Source of the DNA: Candidatus Hydrogenedentota bacterium
GTDB lineage: Bacteria; Hydrogenedentota; Hydrogenedentia; Hydrogenedentales; SLHB01
Assembly (NCBI GenBank): GCA_016934125.1
Contig: JAFGTL010000144.1
Span: forward strand, 1 to 7,824
Direction: 5' to 3'
DNA: 7,824 nt
The translations under genes and the position numbers were made by a program. How positions within the stretch are numbered: the first letter of the stretch is position 1; each line of letters begins with the position of its first letter. The notes under the pieces were generated by a model. It was not told the DNA's origin, ran no database searches, and was given only the letters and a program-made list of their open reading frames with translations. Below are positions 1 to 6,165 of this stretch, one piece after another.

Positions 1-804
1 CTGGACGGCAAGAGCCAAGCCTTCGCAGGGAGCGCGTGCACGCTCGAAATCATCGACGAGCACGGGGCGCTCGTGAAGCGGTTGCCCCAGTTCTGGGGCA
101 AGGTGGCCACCATGCGCATCATCCCCCGCCCGGACGGCTCGCTCGACCTCCTGGCCGCGCGCGTGTACAACGGCACGCACCAGGTGGGCGTGATCAACAA
201 CAGGACGCTCAATCCGGCCGTCCGCCGCTTCAATTCCGTGCCGGCCGGCCACAGTTTCGTGGGCGGGTGGTCGAGCATGAATCGCTACCACCTGTTCTTC
301 GAGGACTTCGACGGCGACGGGCAGAACGAAGTCATGAGCGAGATCAACGGCACGTGGAACCGCGTCACGGTGTGGGATCTGGACGGAACCGCGAAATACG
401 ACGTGAGCTTCGGGCCGGGCGAGCGGATCCCCGCCAAGAACATGCGCGATCTCGACATCGGCGACCTCGACGGCGACGGCCTGCCGGAAATCGTGGCCGC
501 GACGTCGAGCGGGCTCATCGTCGCGCTCGACGGCACCTGCGAGAAGGTCTGGGCGCGCCGCCTCGCTTCGCCCCCGACTGTGATGAGCTGCATCGCGCCC
601 GCAGCAGATGCCGCTCCGTGGATTGTCGCGGCCTGCGAAGATGGATCCGTCGTGGTACTCGACAAAGACGGCTCGTTCATCCATTCCGGCGAGGTGGGCG
701 GCGCGGCCGCGTGCATTCTGCCGCTCCAGGACGCGGCCGGCGCGCCGCTTGCCGCGTTCGGCACGCAGCGCGGGCAGGTGAAGGTGTTCCGCCTGGCCCC
801 GTGA
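1..804 (+). CDS. VCBS/FG-GAP beta-propeller protein, 3' part
   Basis: The frame is open from the window edge to TGA at 802-804, giving 267 visible residues; the true start lies upstream. Two acidic calcium-type repeats are visible: DFDGDGQNE at residues 102-110 and DLDGDGLPE at 155-163, the D-x-D-G-D-G-x-x-E signature of FG-GAP/VCBS propeller blades. Between and after them are PQQ-like blade strands (GLIVALDG at 171-178, GSVVVLDKDG at 215-224). Such blades usually form extracytoplasmic beta-propellers that bind ligands or other proteins. No enzymatic motif is seen in this part, so I assign no activity. The protein ends a few residues after the last blade, with no anchor or sorting domain. It converges on the hydrolase gene with 11 nt between stop codons. 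The family call is secure; the function is unknown. Confidence 0.85.
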   Translation: MDGKSQAFAGSACTLEIIDEHGALVKRLPQFWGKVATMRIIPRPDGSLDLLAARVYNGTHQVGVINNRTLNPAVRRFNSVPAGHSFVGGWSSMNRYHLFFEDFDGDGQNEVMSEINGTWNRVTVWDLDGTAKYDVSFGPGERIPAKNMRDLDIGDLDGDGLPEIVAATSSGLIVALDGTCEKVWARRLASPPTVMSCIAPAADAAPWIVAACEDGSVVVLDKDGSFIHSGEVGGAAACILPLQDAAGAPLAAFGTQRGQVKVFRLAP

Positions 805-813
805 GCCGGGGCC
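795..813. terminator. Stop-spanning GC hairpin at convergent junction
   Basis: GGCCCC (795-800) and GGGGCC (808-813) form a perfect 6-bp stem with a 7-nt loop that contains the TGA stop of the propeller gene (802-804). There is no U-tract on either side. It lies where two genes converge, so it may end transcription from both directions. Termination is inferred from position and structure only. Confidence 0.45.
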
Positions 814-815
814 GT

Positions 816-2075
816 CTACTCCCCTTCGTCAACCACCTGCAACACCGAGCTGGAGATCAGGCCTTCGGCGTCGACGAGGTTGAAGAAATAGGCCCGGCAC
901 CCGTCCGGCAGCACGGCGGCAATGGTGCCCGTCGCGGTGTCGGCGGCCACGGGCGCCGTCTGCCAGGCGCATTCCACCCAATCGCTCGTATCCGCCGCGA
1001 ACACGAGTTCGGCATGCTCGACGGCCGATGCCGGATGGACGCGAACCCAGGCCCGTTTGCCCTCCCGGCCCTGCTCGAGAACACGCGGCCAGCCCGGCCC
1101 GCCCTTGGCCAGGCTGTCGGCGAAGGCGTAGATCTCCCCGGGCGTCCACCCGTGTACGTGGCTGTGGTGAAGGCCGACGCGCACGGACAGGTTTCGATCG
1201 CCCCCGCAGCGCAGGTAGGTTCGGCTGTGGATATCGAGCGGGAACGCGGAGTCATTGGCGCCGTTCACCCAGAGCGTGGGCATGGCCACGTCCTCCACGT
1301 AGCTGGCGGGATCCCAGAGGGCGTGCCACTCGGCCGTCGCCTCGGGGCCGATGGAATCCCACATCGATTGCCATCGCGGCCCGTCATTGAGGAATCCACA
1401 GCCGTAGACGGGGACAGCAAAGAGAAACCGCTCGTCCACGCCGGCACAGATGGCGGTGAGGAATCCGCCCCACGAGATGCCCGTCAGGCCGATGCGATCC
1501 GCATCCACCTCCGGAAAAGACCGGAGGAGGGAGTGGGCCAGGAGGACGTCCGCCACGGCGTGGTATACCCATTGATCCTCGGGGGCCTCCCCGATGTCGC
1601 TGGCGCCCTCGTGCGGGGGCCCGGCCCATTCGTGCCGCGGCCGCTCGCCCGGCTCGCCGCCCGGATAGGTGCCGGTGAGATCCATGGAGATGGCCGCGTA
1701 TCCCCGCCGGCTCCAGATCCGCACCCACTCGTCGAAGGCCGTGCCACCGCCGCCGTGGGCGAGCACCATGGCCGGCACCTTCTCCCCGGGGGCCACATCC
1801 GGGGCGCCGTACCACGCGAACACGCGTGTAGGCGCGCCCTTCCAGGGCAGCCCTTCGTAAAACAGGGCCCGCACGCCCTCGCCAGAGAATTGCGATTCCC
1901 GATCGGCGCCGGCGCTCGGCGTGCCGTACGTGCCCGCGTCGTATACCTTGGGCGCCTGCCGTAGCGCGTCCATATCCCAATCGGCTCGCATCATCCCGTC
2001 TCCTTCTCCATCGCCGGCAGCCAGGCCCAATACCCCGAACGCAATCGCCCACACAACGGCTGAACTCGATATCAC
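816..2075 (-). CDS. Secreted alpha/beta hydrolase, acetylxylan esterase-like
   Basis: A complete 419-residue protein from GTG at 2075-2073. The start is chosen because AGGAG lies 7 nt upstream and residues 6-20 form a hydrophobic core typical of a signal peptide, with a plausible cleavage near Ala-Ala-Gly (19-21). The fold is alpha/beta hydrolase: oxyanion-type HGGGG at 107-111, nucleophile elbow GISWGG with Ser201, acid in GANDSAF (Asp275), and the His-rich stretch HHSHVHGW, where His304 is the likely catalytic base. The segment around residues 106-132 matches proteins annotated as acetylxylan esterase or dienelactone hydrolase in Planctomycetota-like genomes. After about residue 325 a roughly 95-residue tail of beta-strand character follows, possibly an Ig-like domain. 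The likely role is hydrolysis of ester groups on carbohydrates or similar substrates outside the cytoplasm; the substrate is not determinable. It is divergent from the MFS gene. An alternative start at Met28 (1994) has its own Shine-Dalgarno match and would remove the signal peptide. Confidence 0.85.
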   Translation of the reverse strand: MISSSAVVWAIAFGVLGLAAGDGEGDGMMRADWDMDALRQAPKVYDAGTYGTPSAGADRESQFSGEGVRALFYEGLPWKGAPTRVFAWYGAPDVAPGEKVPAMVLAHGGGGTAFDEWVRIWSRRGYAAISMDLTGTYPGGEPGERPRHEWAGPPHEGASDIGEAPEDQWVYHAVADVLLAHSLLRSFPEVDADRIGLTGISWGGFLTAICAGVDERFLFAVPVYGCGFLNDGPRWQSMWDSIGPEATAEWHALWDPASYVEDVAMPTLWVNGANDSAFPLDIHSRTYLRCGGDRNLSVRVGLHHSHVHGWTPGEIYAFADSLAKGGPGWPRVLEQGREGKRAWVRVHPASAVEHAELVFAADTSDWVECAWQTAPVAADTATGTIAAVLPDGCRAYFFNLVDAEGLISSSVLQVVDEGE

Positions 2076-2082
2076 TTGTCGT

Positions 2083-2087
2083 CTCCT
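2083..2087 (-). promoter_or_regulatory. RBS fixing the hydrolase GTG start
   Basis: The minus strand reads AGGAG-ACGACAA-GTG, a near-ideal Shine-Dalgarno core with 7-nt spacing. It supports the GTG start at 2075 and so inclusion of the signal peptide. Confidence 0.6.
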
Positions 2088-2244
2088 GTCAACTCATGGC
2101 ACCCTCGACGGCCCACAGTCCCCACCCGCCATACCGACGCGCCGGCGTATGCTAGCAGGTGCGCGCCGCCGCACGCCACCCGGATGCCGGCGCACGTTGC
2201 CGCCCATCTTGATCGCTGTCCGTGGATTCTCACGCGAAAGAGGC

Positions 2245-2273
2245 TTCCCTTGGCGGGATGGATCGGGTATGAT
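2245..2273 (+). promoter_or_regulatory. Weak candidate promoter for MFS gene
   Basis: TATGAT at 2268-2273 matches five of six bases of the sigma70 -10 box and is identical to the -10 proposed for the sulfatase. The hexamer 17 nt upstream, TTCCCT at 2245-2250, is a poor -35. The predicted leader would be about 65 nt. Support is the -10 box and its position only. Confidence 0.3.
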
Positions 2274-2287
2274 TCCTCGCTCAACGT

Positions 2288-2322
2288 GCGGCGGATTTGG
2301 GGTTTGCCACGCCAACCGCCGC
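2288..2322 (+). promoter_or_regulatory. Stem-loop in MFS 5' leader
   Basis: GCGGCGG (2288-2294) pairs perfectly with CCGCCGC (2316-2322). Inside it, TTGG (2297-2300) pairs with CCAA (2312-2315), leaving a 2-nt bulge (2295-2296) and an 11-nt loop. Purine-rich GAGGAG (2326-2331) starts 4 nt after the stem, but it is 14 nt from the ATG, which is long for a Shine-Dalgarno. The hairpin could influence translation or elongation of the transporter mRNA, or be an incidental GC-rich structure. It matches no riboswitch class I know. Confidence 0.35.
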
Positions 2323-2345
2323 GCCGAGGAGCTGCCCCGAGAACC

Positions 2346-3749
2346 ATGTCAGATCCATCCAACCCAGCACGAGCCGGGGGCCGGCGCCGGATACCGCTTC
2401 TCGCGCGGTTCCACGAACTGGCCCCGGCGCCCCGCAAGTTCCTCGCGTTCAGCCTGTTCAACGTGGTGTCCTGGCAGTGCATCGTCGGGCCGGTGCTCAT
2501 CCTGCTTGCCCGGAAGATCGAGATGCCTCCGTCCTGGGTGGGCTGCCTGATCTCGTTCATGCCGCTGTCCATGGTACTGGTTGTCTTGACGGTATCGTTG
2601 ATGACACATCTCGGGCCCAAACGCCTCATGTTCTGGGGCTGGCTCAGCCGCAACCTGATTATGTGTTCTGTCTTCGCCATGCCCTGGGCGATGGCGCACT
2701 GGGGCCCGCGATCGGGGTGGTACGTGCTCATGGGGGCCGTCCTCGGATTCTGTGTCGTGCGGGCGCTCGGCGCTTCGGCGTGGTTTCCGTGGCTGCATGA
2801 AGTCGTGCCCAAGGCGCAGCGGGGCGCCTTCTTCAGCACCGAAACCGGGATGGTGCAGCTCGTCAGCATCGCCGTCTTGTTCGTCCAGGGCCTGATCCTG
2901 ATGGGCGATCCGCATCTGGGCCGGTTTCTCGCCGTCTACGGCATCGGGGTGGGCGCGGGCTTGATCAGTCTCGTGTGGATGCTGCGCGTGCCCGGGGGCC
3001 TGCGGGCCGCCACCGTCACGGAGACGGACACGGGTATCCGCCGATACAGGCCCGTGCTCAATGATCGGGCCTTTCTCCGGTTCGTACTGACGGCATCCCT
3101 GTCCTTCTCGTGCATCTCGTGGCTCGCCTCGTCCGTCGTACTCTACCTTCGCGAGATCCTCCACCTGTCTTCGCGGGAGATCATGCTGTACATGACCGCC
3201 GGCAGCATCGGTGTCCTTCTCACCATCGGCCCGTGGAGCCGGTTCGCCGATCACAGCGGCAGCGGCCGCGCCATGTTCAAAACCCTCACCGGCCACGCGC
3301 TCGTGGCCCTGCTCTACCTCGGCCTGTTTCCGGGCGCCTGGTGGACGCCCTACGCCCTGGTTCCGGCCCTCATGCTCTCGTCCTCCTTCTCGGCGGCGTT
3401 CTACACCTCCGCCCACCGGGCCATGCTCAACTACACGAAGGCCAGCGCCCGGGCCGTCTACTCGAGTGTTTGGTTCATCGGCACGTCAATCGCCGTCGGC
3501 ACCACGCCCATTCTCGCGGGCGTCATCATTGACGCCTGGGGATTCTGGGGGTTCCGCCTGTGTTTCTCCCTGGCGGGCGCGGCCGGCCTGGCCGCCGCCC
3601 TGGTGTGCCGATCCGTGGTTCGCGACGGCGCCCCCATCGATCCGTCCACGGAAAGCCTGCTCAATCCGACGCTCCCGCTCCGCACCCTCGCCCGTATCGC
3701 GTGGATCACCCTCGGCCTGCATGAGAGCAGCCGCGCGGAGCGGGAATAG
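2346..3749 (+). CDS. MFS transporter, 12 membrane helices
   Basis: A 467-residue integral membrane protein starting at ATG 2346. About twelve hydrophobic segments can be drawn, near residues 33-56, 64-86, 93-118, 122-148, 167-186, 190-213, 245-268, 277-297, 313-335, 337-356, 371-395 and 400-424, with a basic N-terminus facing the cytoplasm. Major-facilitator hallmarks include a degenerate motif A loop between helices 2 and 3 (HLGPKR, 88-93), its counterpart between helices 8 and 9 (SRFADH, 298-303), and the VVPKAQRGAFF stretch before helix 5, resembling the P...RG segment of MFS proteins. The substrate cannot be read from the sequence. Divergence from a secreted esterase and proximity to a sulfatase suggest a carbohydrate-type or sulfated solute; this is inference. 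The ATG has only a weak Shine-Dalgarno (GAGA close to it, GAGGAG too far). A hairpin follows 10 nt after the stop, so transcription may end before the sulfatase gene. Confidence 0.85.
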   Translation: MSDPSNPARAGGRRRIPLLARFHELAPAPRKFLAFSLFNVVSWQCIVGPVLILLARKIEMPPSWVGCLISFMPLSMVLVVLTVSLMTHLGPKRLMFWGWLSRNLIMCSVFAMPWAMAHWGPRSGWYVLMGAVLGFCVVRALGASAWFPWLHEVVPKAQRGAFFSTETGMVQLVSIAVLFVQGLILMGDPHLGRFLAVYGIGVGAGLISLVWMLRVPGGLRAATVTETDTGIRRYRPVLNDRAFLRFVLTASLSFSCISWLASSVVLYLREILHLSSREIMLYMTAGSIGVLLTIGPWSRFADHSGSGRAMFKTLTGHALVALLYLGLFPGAWWTPYALVPALMLSSSFSAAFYTSAHRAMLNYTKASARAVYSSVWFIGTSIAVGTTPILAGVIIDAWGFWGFRLCFSLAGAAGLAAALVCRSVVRDGAPIDPSTESLLNPTLPLRTLARIAWITLGLHESSRAERE

Positions 3750-3759
3750 GCCCGTTGTG

Positions 3760-3784
3760 GGCGCCCGCTGTTTCAGCCGGCGCC
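3760..3784 (+). terminator. Hairpin terminator candidate after MFS gene
   Basis: GGCGCC (3760-3765) pairs with GGCGCC (3779-3784) and GCTG (3767-3770) with CAGC (3774-3777), with one C-C mismatch and a TTT loop. This gives ten GC-rich pairs beginning 10 nt after the transporter stop and ending 4 nt before the sulfatase -35 box. No U-tract follows, so it is not a textbook intrinsic terminator. Its position suggests insulation of two transcription units. Confidence 0.5.
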
Positions 3785-3788
3785 GCCG

Positions 3789-3817
3789 TTGATCGCCATG
3801 CCCGGGGGCCGTATGAT
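3789..3817 (+). promoter_or_regulatory. Sigma70-type promoter for the sulfatase operon
   Basis: TTGATC (3789-3794) and TATGAT (3812-3817) are separated by exactly 17 nt. They match four of six and five of six consensus bases. The predicted transcription start is about 3823-3826, some 30 nt before the sulfatase ATG. This is the best promoter in the window. Confidence 0.6.
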
Positions 3818-3819
3818 GG

Positions 3820-3831
3820 CCGGACATCCGG
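3820..3831 (+). promoter_or_regulatory. Palindrome at predicted transcription start
   Basis: CCGGA-CA-TCCGG is a perfect 5-bp inverted repeat with a 2-nt centre, starting 3 nt after the -10 box and covering the predicted +1. That is a typical repressor-operator position. Short GC palindromes are common in such DNA, so confidence is low. Confidence 0.3.
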
Positions 3832-3841
3832 ATCGCCCGGT

Positions 3842-3846
3842 GGAGG
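3842..3846 (+). promoter_or_regulatory. RBS fixing the sulfatase start
   Basis: GGAGG lies 8 nt before ATG 3855. It decides for this start over in-frame TTG 3789, which falls inside the -35 box of the promoter. Confidence 0.65.
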
Positions 3847-3854
3847 GGGCAGTC

Positions 3855-5327
3855 ATGGCCAACGCGACGCGCTCCAAGCGTCCCAACGTCCTTATCATCA
3901 TGACGGATCAGCACCGGGCCGATCTCATGACGTGCGAAGGCCGCGATCTCGTGCCCACGCCGAACATGGATCGGATCGCGTCCCGGGGCGTCCGATTCAC
4001 GAATGCCTACTGCCCCTATCCCGTGTGCGTCGCGTCACGGGCGGCTATGCTCACCGGCCTTTATGCGCACAGCACCGGCGCCATCAACAACAGCGATCGG
4101 CTGGATTGGCGATTCCGCACGATGGCGAACCATTTCGCGGCCCAAGGGTATCTGACGGGCCTCATCGGGAAAATGCACTTCAACGACGCCCACAACCACG
4201 GGTTCGAGTACTATCTCTCCATCGATGACTGGCTCATGTATCTCGGCCCGAAGGCCCGCCATTACGCCAACGAGGTGGCCAATCACCCCCTCTCCCCCGG
4301 CTTCTTCGAGACAGTGATCGATGATGGCGCAGGCCTTCCGGATGTGGCGGACTTGTGGGACGGCCCGAGCCCCTGGGCGGGCGCGGTGGAGCGGTTTGAT
4401 TTCCGTTCCGTGGTGTCCGGACTCGATACGGAAGATCACCTGGACATGTTCCTGGCGCGGGAGTCCGCGAAGTTCCTCCGGCGCTATGCGGATCAACCCT
4501 TCTTCCTCGTGACGAGCTTCATGAAACCGCACACGCCCTTCTATCCGCCCCGGGAATGGGCCGAGAAATACACGATCAACGAGATGGAACTCCCGCCCGT
4601 AGGGGATATCTCGGGCTATCCGAAGCATATCCAGAACCGAATCCACGTATTCCAGGATCAGGGAGAGGCGTGCCTGCGGGCGGCCCGGGCCGGCTACCTC
4701 GGGAATCTGGCGTTTGTCGACACCTGCGTCGGCCTCGTCTACCGCGAGTTGGAGGCACTCGGACTCGCAGAGGATACGATCGTGGTGTACACCTCCGACC
4801 ACGGCGAGATGGACGGCGACCACGGGCTGTTCCAGAAGTTCTGCATGTTCGAGCCGTCGGTGCGCGTGCCCCTGATCGTGAGCCGGCCGGGCACGCTGCC
4901 CGAGGCGGCCGTGGCGGAAGCGCTGACGGAACTGATCGGCCTGTATCCGACGCTGGCCGAGTTGGCCGGGTGCGAACCGCCCGGCGCCACGACGCTCGTG
5001 GAGGTGCCAGGCGCCCCGGCGTCTATTGACGCATCGAGTTTCGCGCCGGTGGTGCGCGATCCGGCCCTCGAGGGGCCCCCGGCGGTATTCAGCGAACACA
5101 ACCTCCGTGGGGCCATCGCCGAGTACATGGTGCGCACCAAGCGCTACAAGTACGTGCACAACCAGGGCGCAACCCACGAACTGTACGATGAACAGGCGGA
5201 TCCGGGCGAGAGGCGCAACCTGATCGCCGAGCCCGCGATGAAGCCCGTAGCCGACGAGTTGCGCGCCCGCCTCTCCGCGTGGTATGAACCAGCATCGAAC
5301 CCGTGGGGAAGCCAGCGCGCAACGTGA
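3855..5327 (+). CDS. Type I (formylglycine) sulfatase, no signal peptide
   Basis: A 490-residue alkaline-phosphatase-superfamily sulfatase, full length and apparently intact. Visible active-site elements: metal ligands Asp18-Gln19 in MTDQHR; maturation motif CVASR at 58-62, with Cys58 converted to formylglycine; Lys106 and His108 in GKMHF; His226 in KPHTPF; Asp315-His316 in TSDHGE; and Lys328. The D-Q pair and overall pattern resemble the choline-sulfatase/phosphonate-monoester-hydrolase-like branch rather than classical arylsulfatases with D-D. The motif has Ala where most Cys-type sulfatases have Pro. The reaction is hydrolysis of a sulfate (or related) ester; the substrate is unknown. The N-terminus runs straight into the first beta strand with no signal peptide, implying a cytoplasmic enzyme, unlike the many exported sulfatases of polysaccharide degraders. 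It has its own promoter, and the cNMP-domain gene follows after 30 nt. No maturase is present in the window. Confidence 0.92.
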   Translation: MANATRSKRPNVLIIMTDQHRADLMTCEGRDLVPTPNMDRIASRGVRFTNAYCPYPVCVASRAAMLTGLYAHSTGAINNSDRLDWRFRTMANHFAAQGYLTGLIGKMHFNDAHNHGFEYYLSIDDWLMYLGPKARHYANEVANHPLSPGFFETVIDDGAGLPDVADLWDGPSPWAGAVERFDFRSVVSGLDTEDHLDMFLARESAKFLRRYADQPFFLVTSFMKPHTPFYPPREWAEKYTINEMELPPVGDISGYPKHIQNRIHVFQDQGEACLRAARAGYLGNLAFVDTCVGLVYRELEALGLAEDTIVVYTSDHGEMDGDHGLFQKFCMFEPSVRVPLIVSRPGTLPEAAVAEALTELIGLYPTLAELAGCEPPGATTLVEVPGAPASIDASSFAPVVRDPALEGPPAVFSEHNLRGAIAEYMVRTKRYKYVHNQGATHELYDEQADPGERRNLIAEPAMKPVADELRARLSAWYEPASNPWGSQRAT

Positions 5328-5347
5328 CGAAACCGCCTTATGGCCGT

Positions 5348-5351
5348 GGAG
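5348..5351 (+). promoter_or_regulatory. RBS choosing the cNMP-domain gene start
   Basis: GGAG lies 6 nt before ATG 5358, whereas the ATG at 5340 in the same frame has no Shine-Dalgarno. The downstream start is therefore preferred. Confidence 0.5.
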
Positions 5352-5357
5352 CCGACG

Positions 5358-6149
5358 ATGCCAGACACATTCGACCTTGCCGATCTCAGCATCCCCGAAG
5401 ACTCCGAGTACCACCGGTTGAAGCAGCGCTGCCCAGGCGTGCGGTGCCTCCGCTTCGGCGATGGAGAGCACCTGACGCGATACGGGGAACTCGCAGATGA
5501 CATTTTCCTCATCATGAAAGGCGGGTTCGACGTCGAAGAACGCACCGACTCGGCGGATTCGCGGCCGGGCGTGCTCGCCTCATGCGACGTGCACGACGTG
5601 TCGTCGCCGGCCTTCATCGGCGAGATGGCCCACCTCGGCTCGGCGGTTCGCGTCGCGTCGGTGCGGAGCCGCGGCGAGTGCTACACCATCGCGATGCGTC
5701 CCGACGACCTCGCGGTGATCACGGCCGAGTTCCCCGTGTTCACACGGATTCTGTGCCGGCAGTTCAGCGAACGGCTGCGCAAGGCCGTCGACGAAGTCAA
5801 CGAACACCGGCGCCTGTTCGCCACCCAGCCGGAACGGCGCACGCTCGAGGCCGGCGAAGTCCTGTTCGCTCGGGGGGACGCGGCGGACACGCTGTTCCAG
5901 CTTCTGGATGGGGCGTTCGTGCGGGAAACCGAGGACGGCGAGGAGCCGATCCACCGGGAAAGCCTCTTCCTCGGCGTGCTCGATCCCATGCCGTACTTCT
6001 GCGACGCCCACCACGAGTCCACCGTGAAGGCCACGTCGGAGGCGAAGGTGATCGCTTTCAGAAAGACGGCGAAACTCGCCCTTGTCCGCACCATGCCCGA
6101 GTTGGTGCTCCACTGCCTCCGCGAGGCATCGGCAGGGCGCGGGGACTGA
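5358..6149 (+). CDS. Tandem cyclic-nucleotide-binding-like domain protein
   Basis: A 263-residue soluble protein made of two cNMP-binding-fold domains and little else. Domain 1 (about 28-135) keeps the phosphate-binding cassette pattern: FIGEM with Gly88-Glu89, then AVRVASV with Arg98, comparable to the GE...R-x-A of CRP-type domains. Domain 2 (about 160-255) has the barrel pattern (LEAGEVLFARGD, then LFQLLDGAFV), but the cassette is degenerate: Gly206-Val207 replaces Gly-Glu, and Glu220 stands where Arg is expected (HESTVKA). No helix-turn-helix, kinase, cyclase or membrane segment is present, so it is not a CRP-like transcription factor as it stands. Domain 1 may bind cAMP, cGMP or another ligand while domain 2 serves for dimerisation or protein contact. 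The gene starts 30 nt after the sulfatase with no promoter or terminator between, so co-expression is likely. A start at 5340 would add six residues. The fold is fairly certain; the role is unknown. Confidence 0.8.
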   Translation: MPDTFDLADLSIPEDSEYHRLKQRCPGVRCLRFGDGEHLTRYGELADDIFLIMKGGFDVEERTDSADSRPGVLASCDVHDVSSPAFIGEMAHLGSAVRVASVRSRGECYTIAMRPDDLAVITAEFPVFTRILCRQFSERLRKAVDEVNEHRRLFATQPERRTLEAGEVLFARGDAADTLFQLLDGAFVRETEDGEEPIHRESLFLGVLDPMPYFCDAHHESTVKATSEAKVIAFRKTAKLALVRTMPELVLHCLREASAGRGD

Positions 6150-6155
6150 GCGCCC
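6135..6155. terminator. Stop-spanning GC hairpin at second convergent junction
   Basis: GGGCGC (6135-6140) pairs with GCGCCC (6150-6155). The 9-nt loop holds the TGA stop (6147-6149) of the cNMP-domain gene. There is no U-tract. It lies between convergent genes whose stops are 16 nt apart, and its architecture matches the hairpin at 795-813. Confidence 0.45.
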
Positions 6156-6165
6156 ACCCGGCCCG

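Larger units (their letters stand above)
2076..2345. other. Divergent intergenic promoter region
   Basis: These 270 bases separate the hydrolase (leftward) and the transporter (rightward), so both promoters should lie here. I see no convincing gene. The open extension of the transporter frame to a TTG at 2076 gives Pro/Arg/His-rich sequence unlike a transporter terminus. For the leftward gene the only candidate -10 is TAGCAT on the minus strand (2154-2149), preceded by TGC as in extended -10 boxes, but it has no recognisable -35. The rightward candidate and the leader hairpin are listed separately. Confidence 0.5.

Noticed and set aside
36..1964. A 642-codon plus-strand open frame across the propeller gene and antisense to the hydrolase
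   Set aside because: Its translation is Arg/Gly/Pro/His-rich with no motif, it crosses two genes with clear family motifs, and it is explained by the scarcity of stop codons in GC-rich DNA.
2209..2237. TTGATC at 2209-2214 as the -35 box of an MFS promoter
   Set aside because: It matches the sulfatase -35, but the hexamers 16-18 nt downstream (around ACGCGA) do not resemble a -10 box.
2076..2345. A 90-residue N-terminal extension of the MFS protein from TTG 2076
   Set aside because: It would begin directly opposite the hydrolase GTG start and occupy the whole divergent promoter region; the residues are not hydrophobic and match nothing expected for an MFS N-terminus.
2349..3416. A 355-codon minus-strand open frame antisense to the MFS gene
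   Set aside because: It is charged, low-complexity sequence opposite well-defined membrane helices; a shadow frame.
3789..3854. A 22-residue extension of the sulfatase from TTG 3789
   Set aside because: The TTG is part of the -35 box, there is no Shine-Dalgarno for it, and ATG 3855 has GGAGG at good spacing and leads directly to the family N-terminus.
4035..5471. A 478-codon minus-strand open frame antisense to the sulfatase
   Set aside because: It lies opposite a gene with every sulfatase active-site motif; its translation shows no recognisable domain and is typical of an antisense shadow.
5358..6149. CRP/FNR-type transcription factor
   Set aside because: There is no C-terminal helix-turn-helix; the second half is another cNMP-like barrel.
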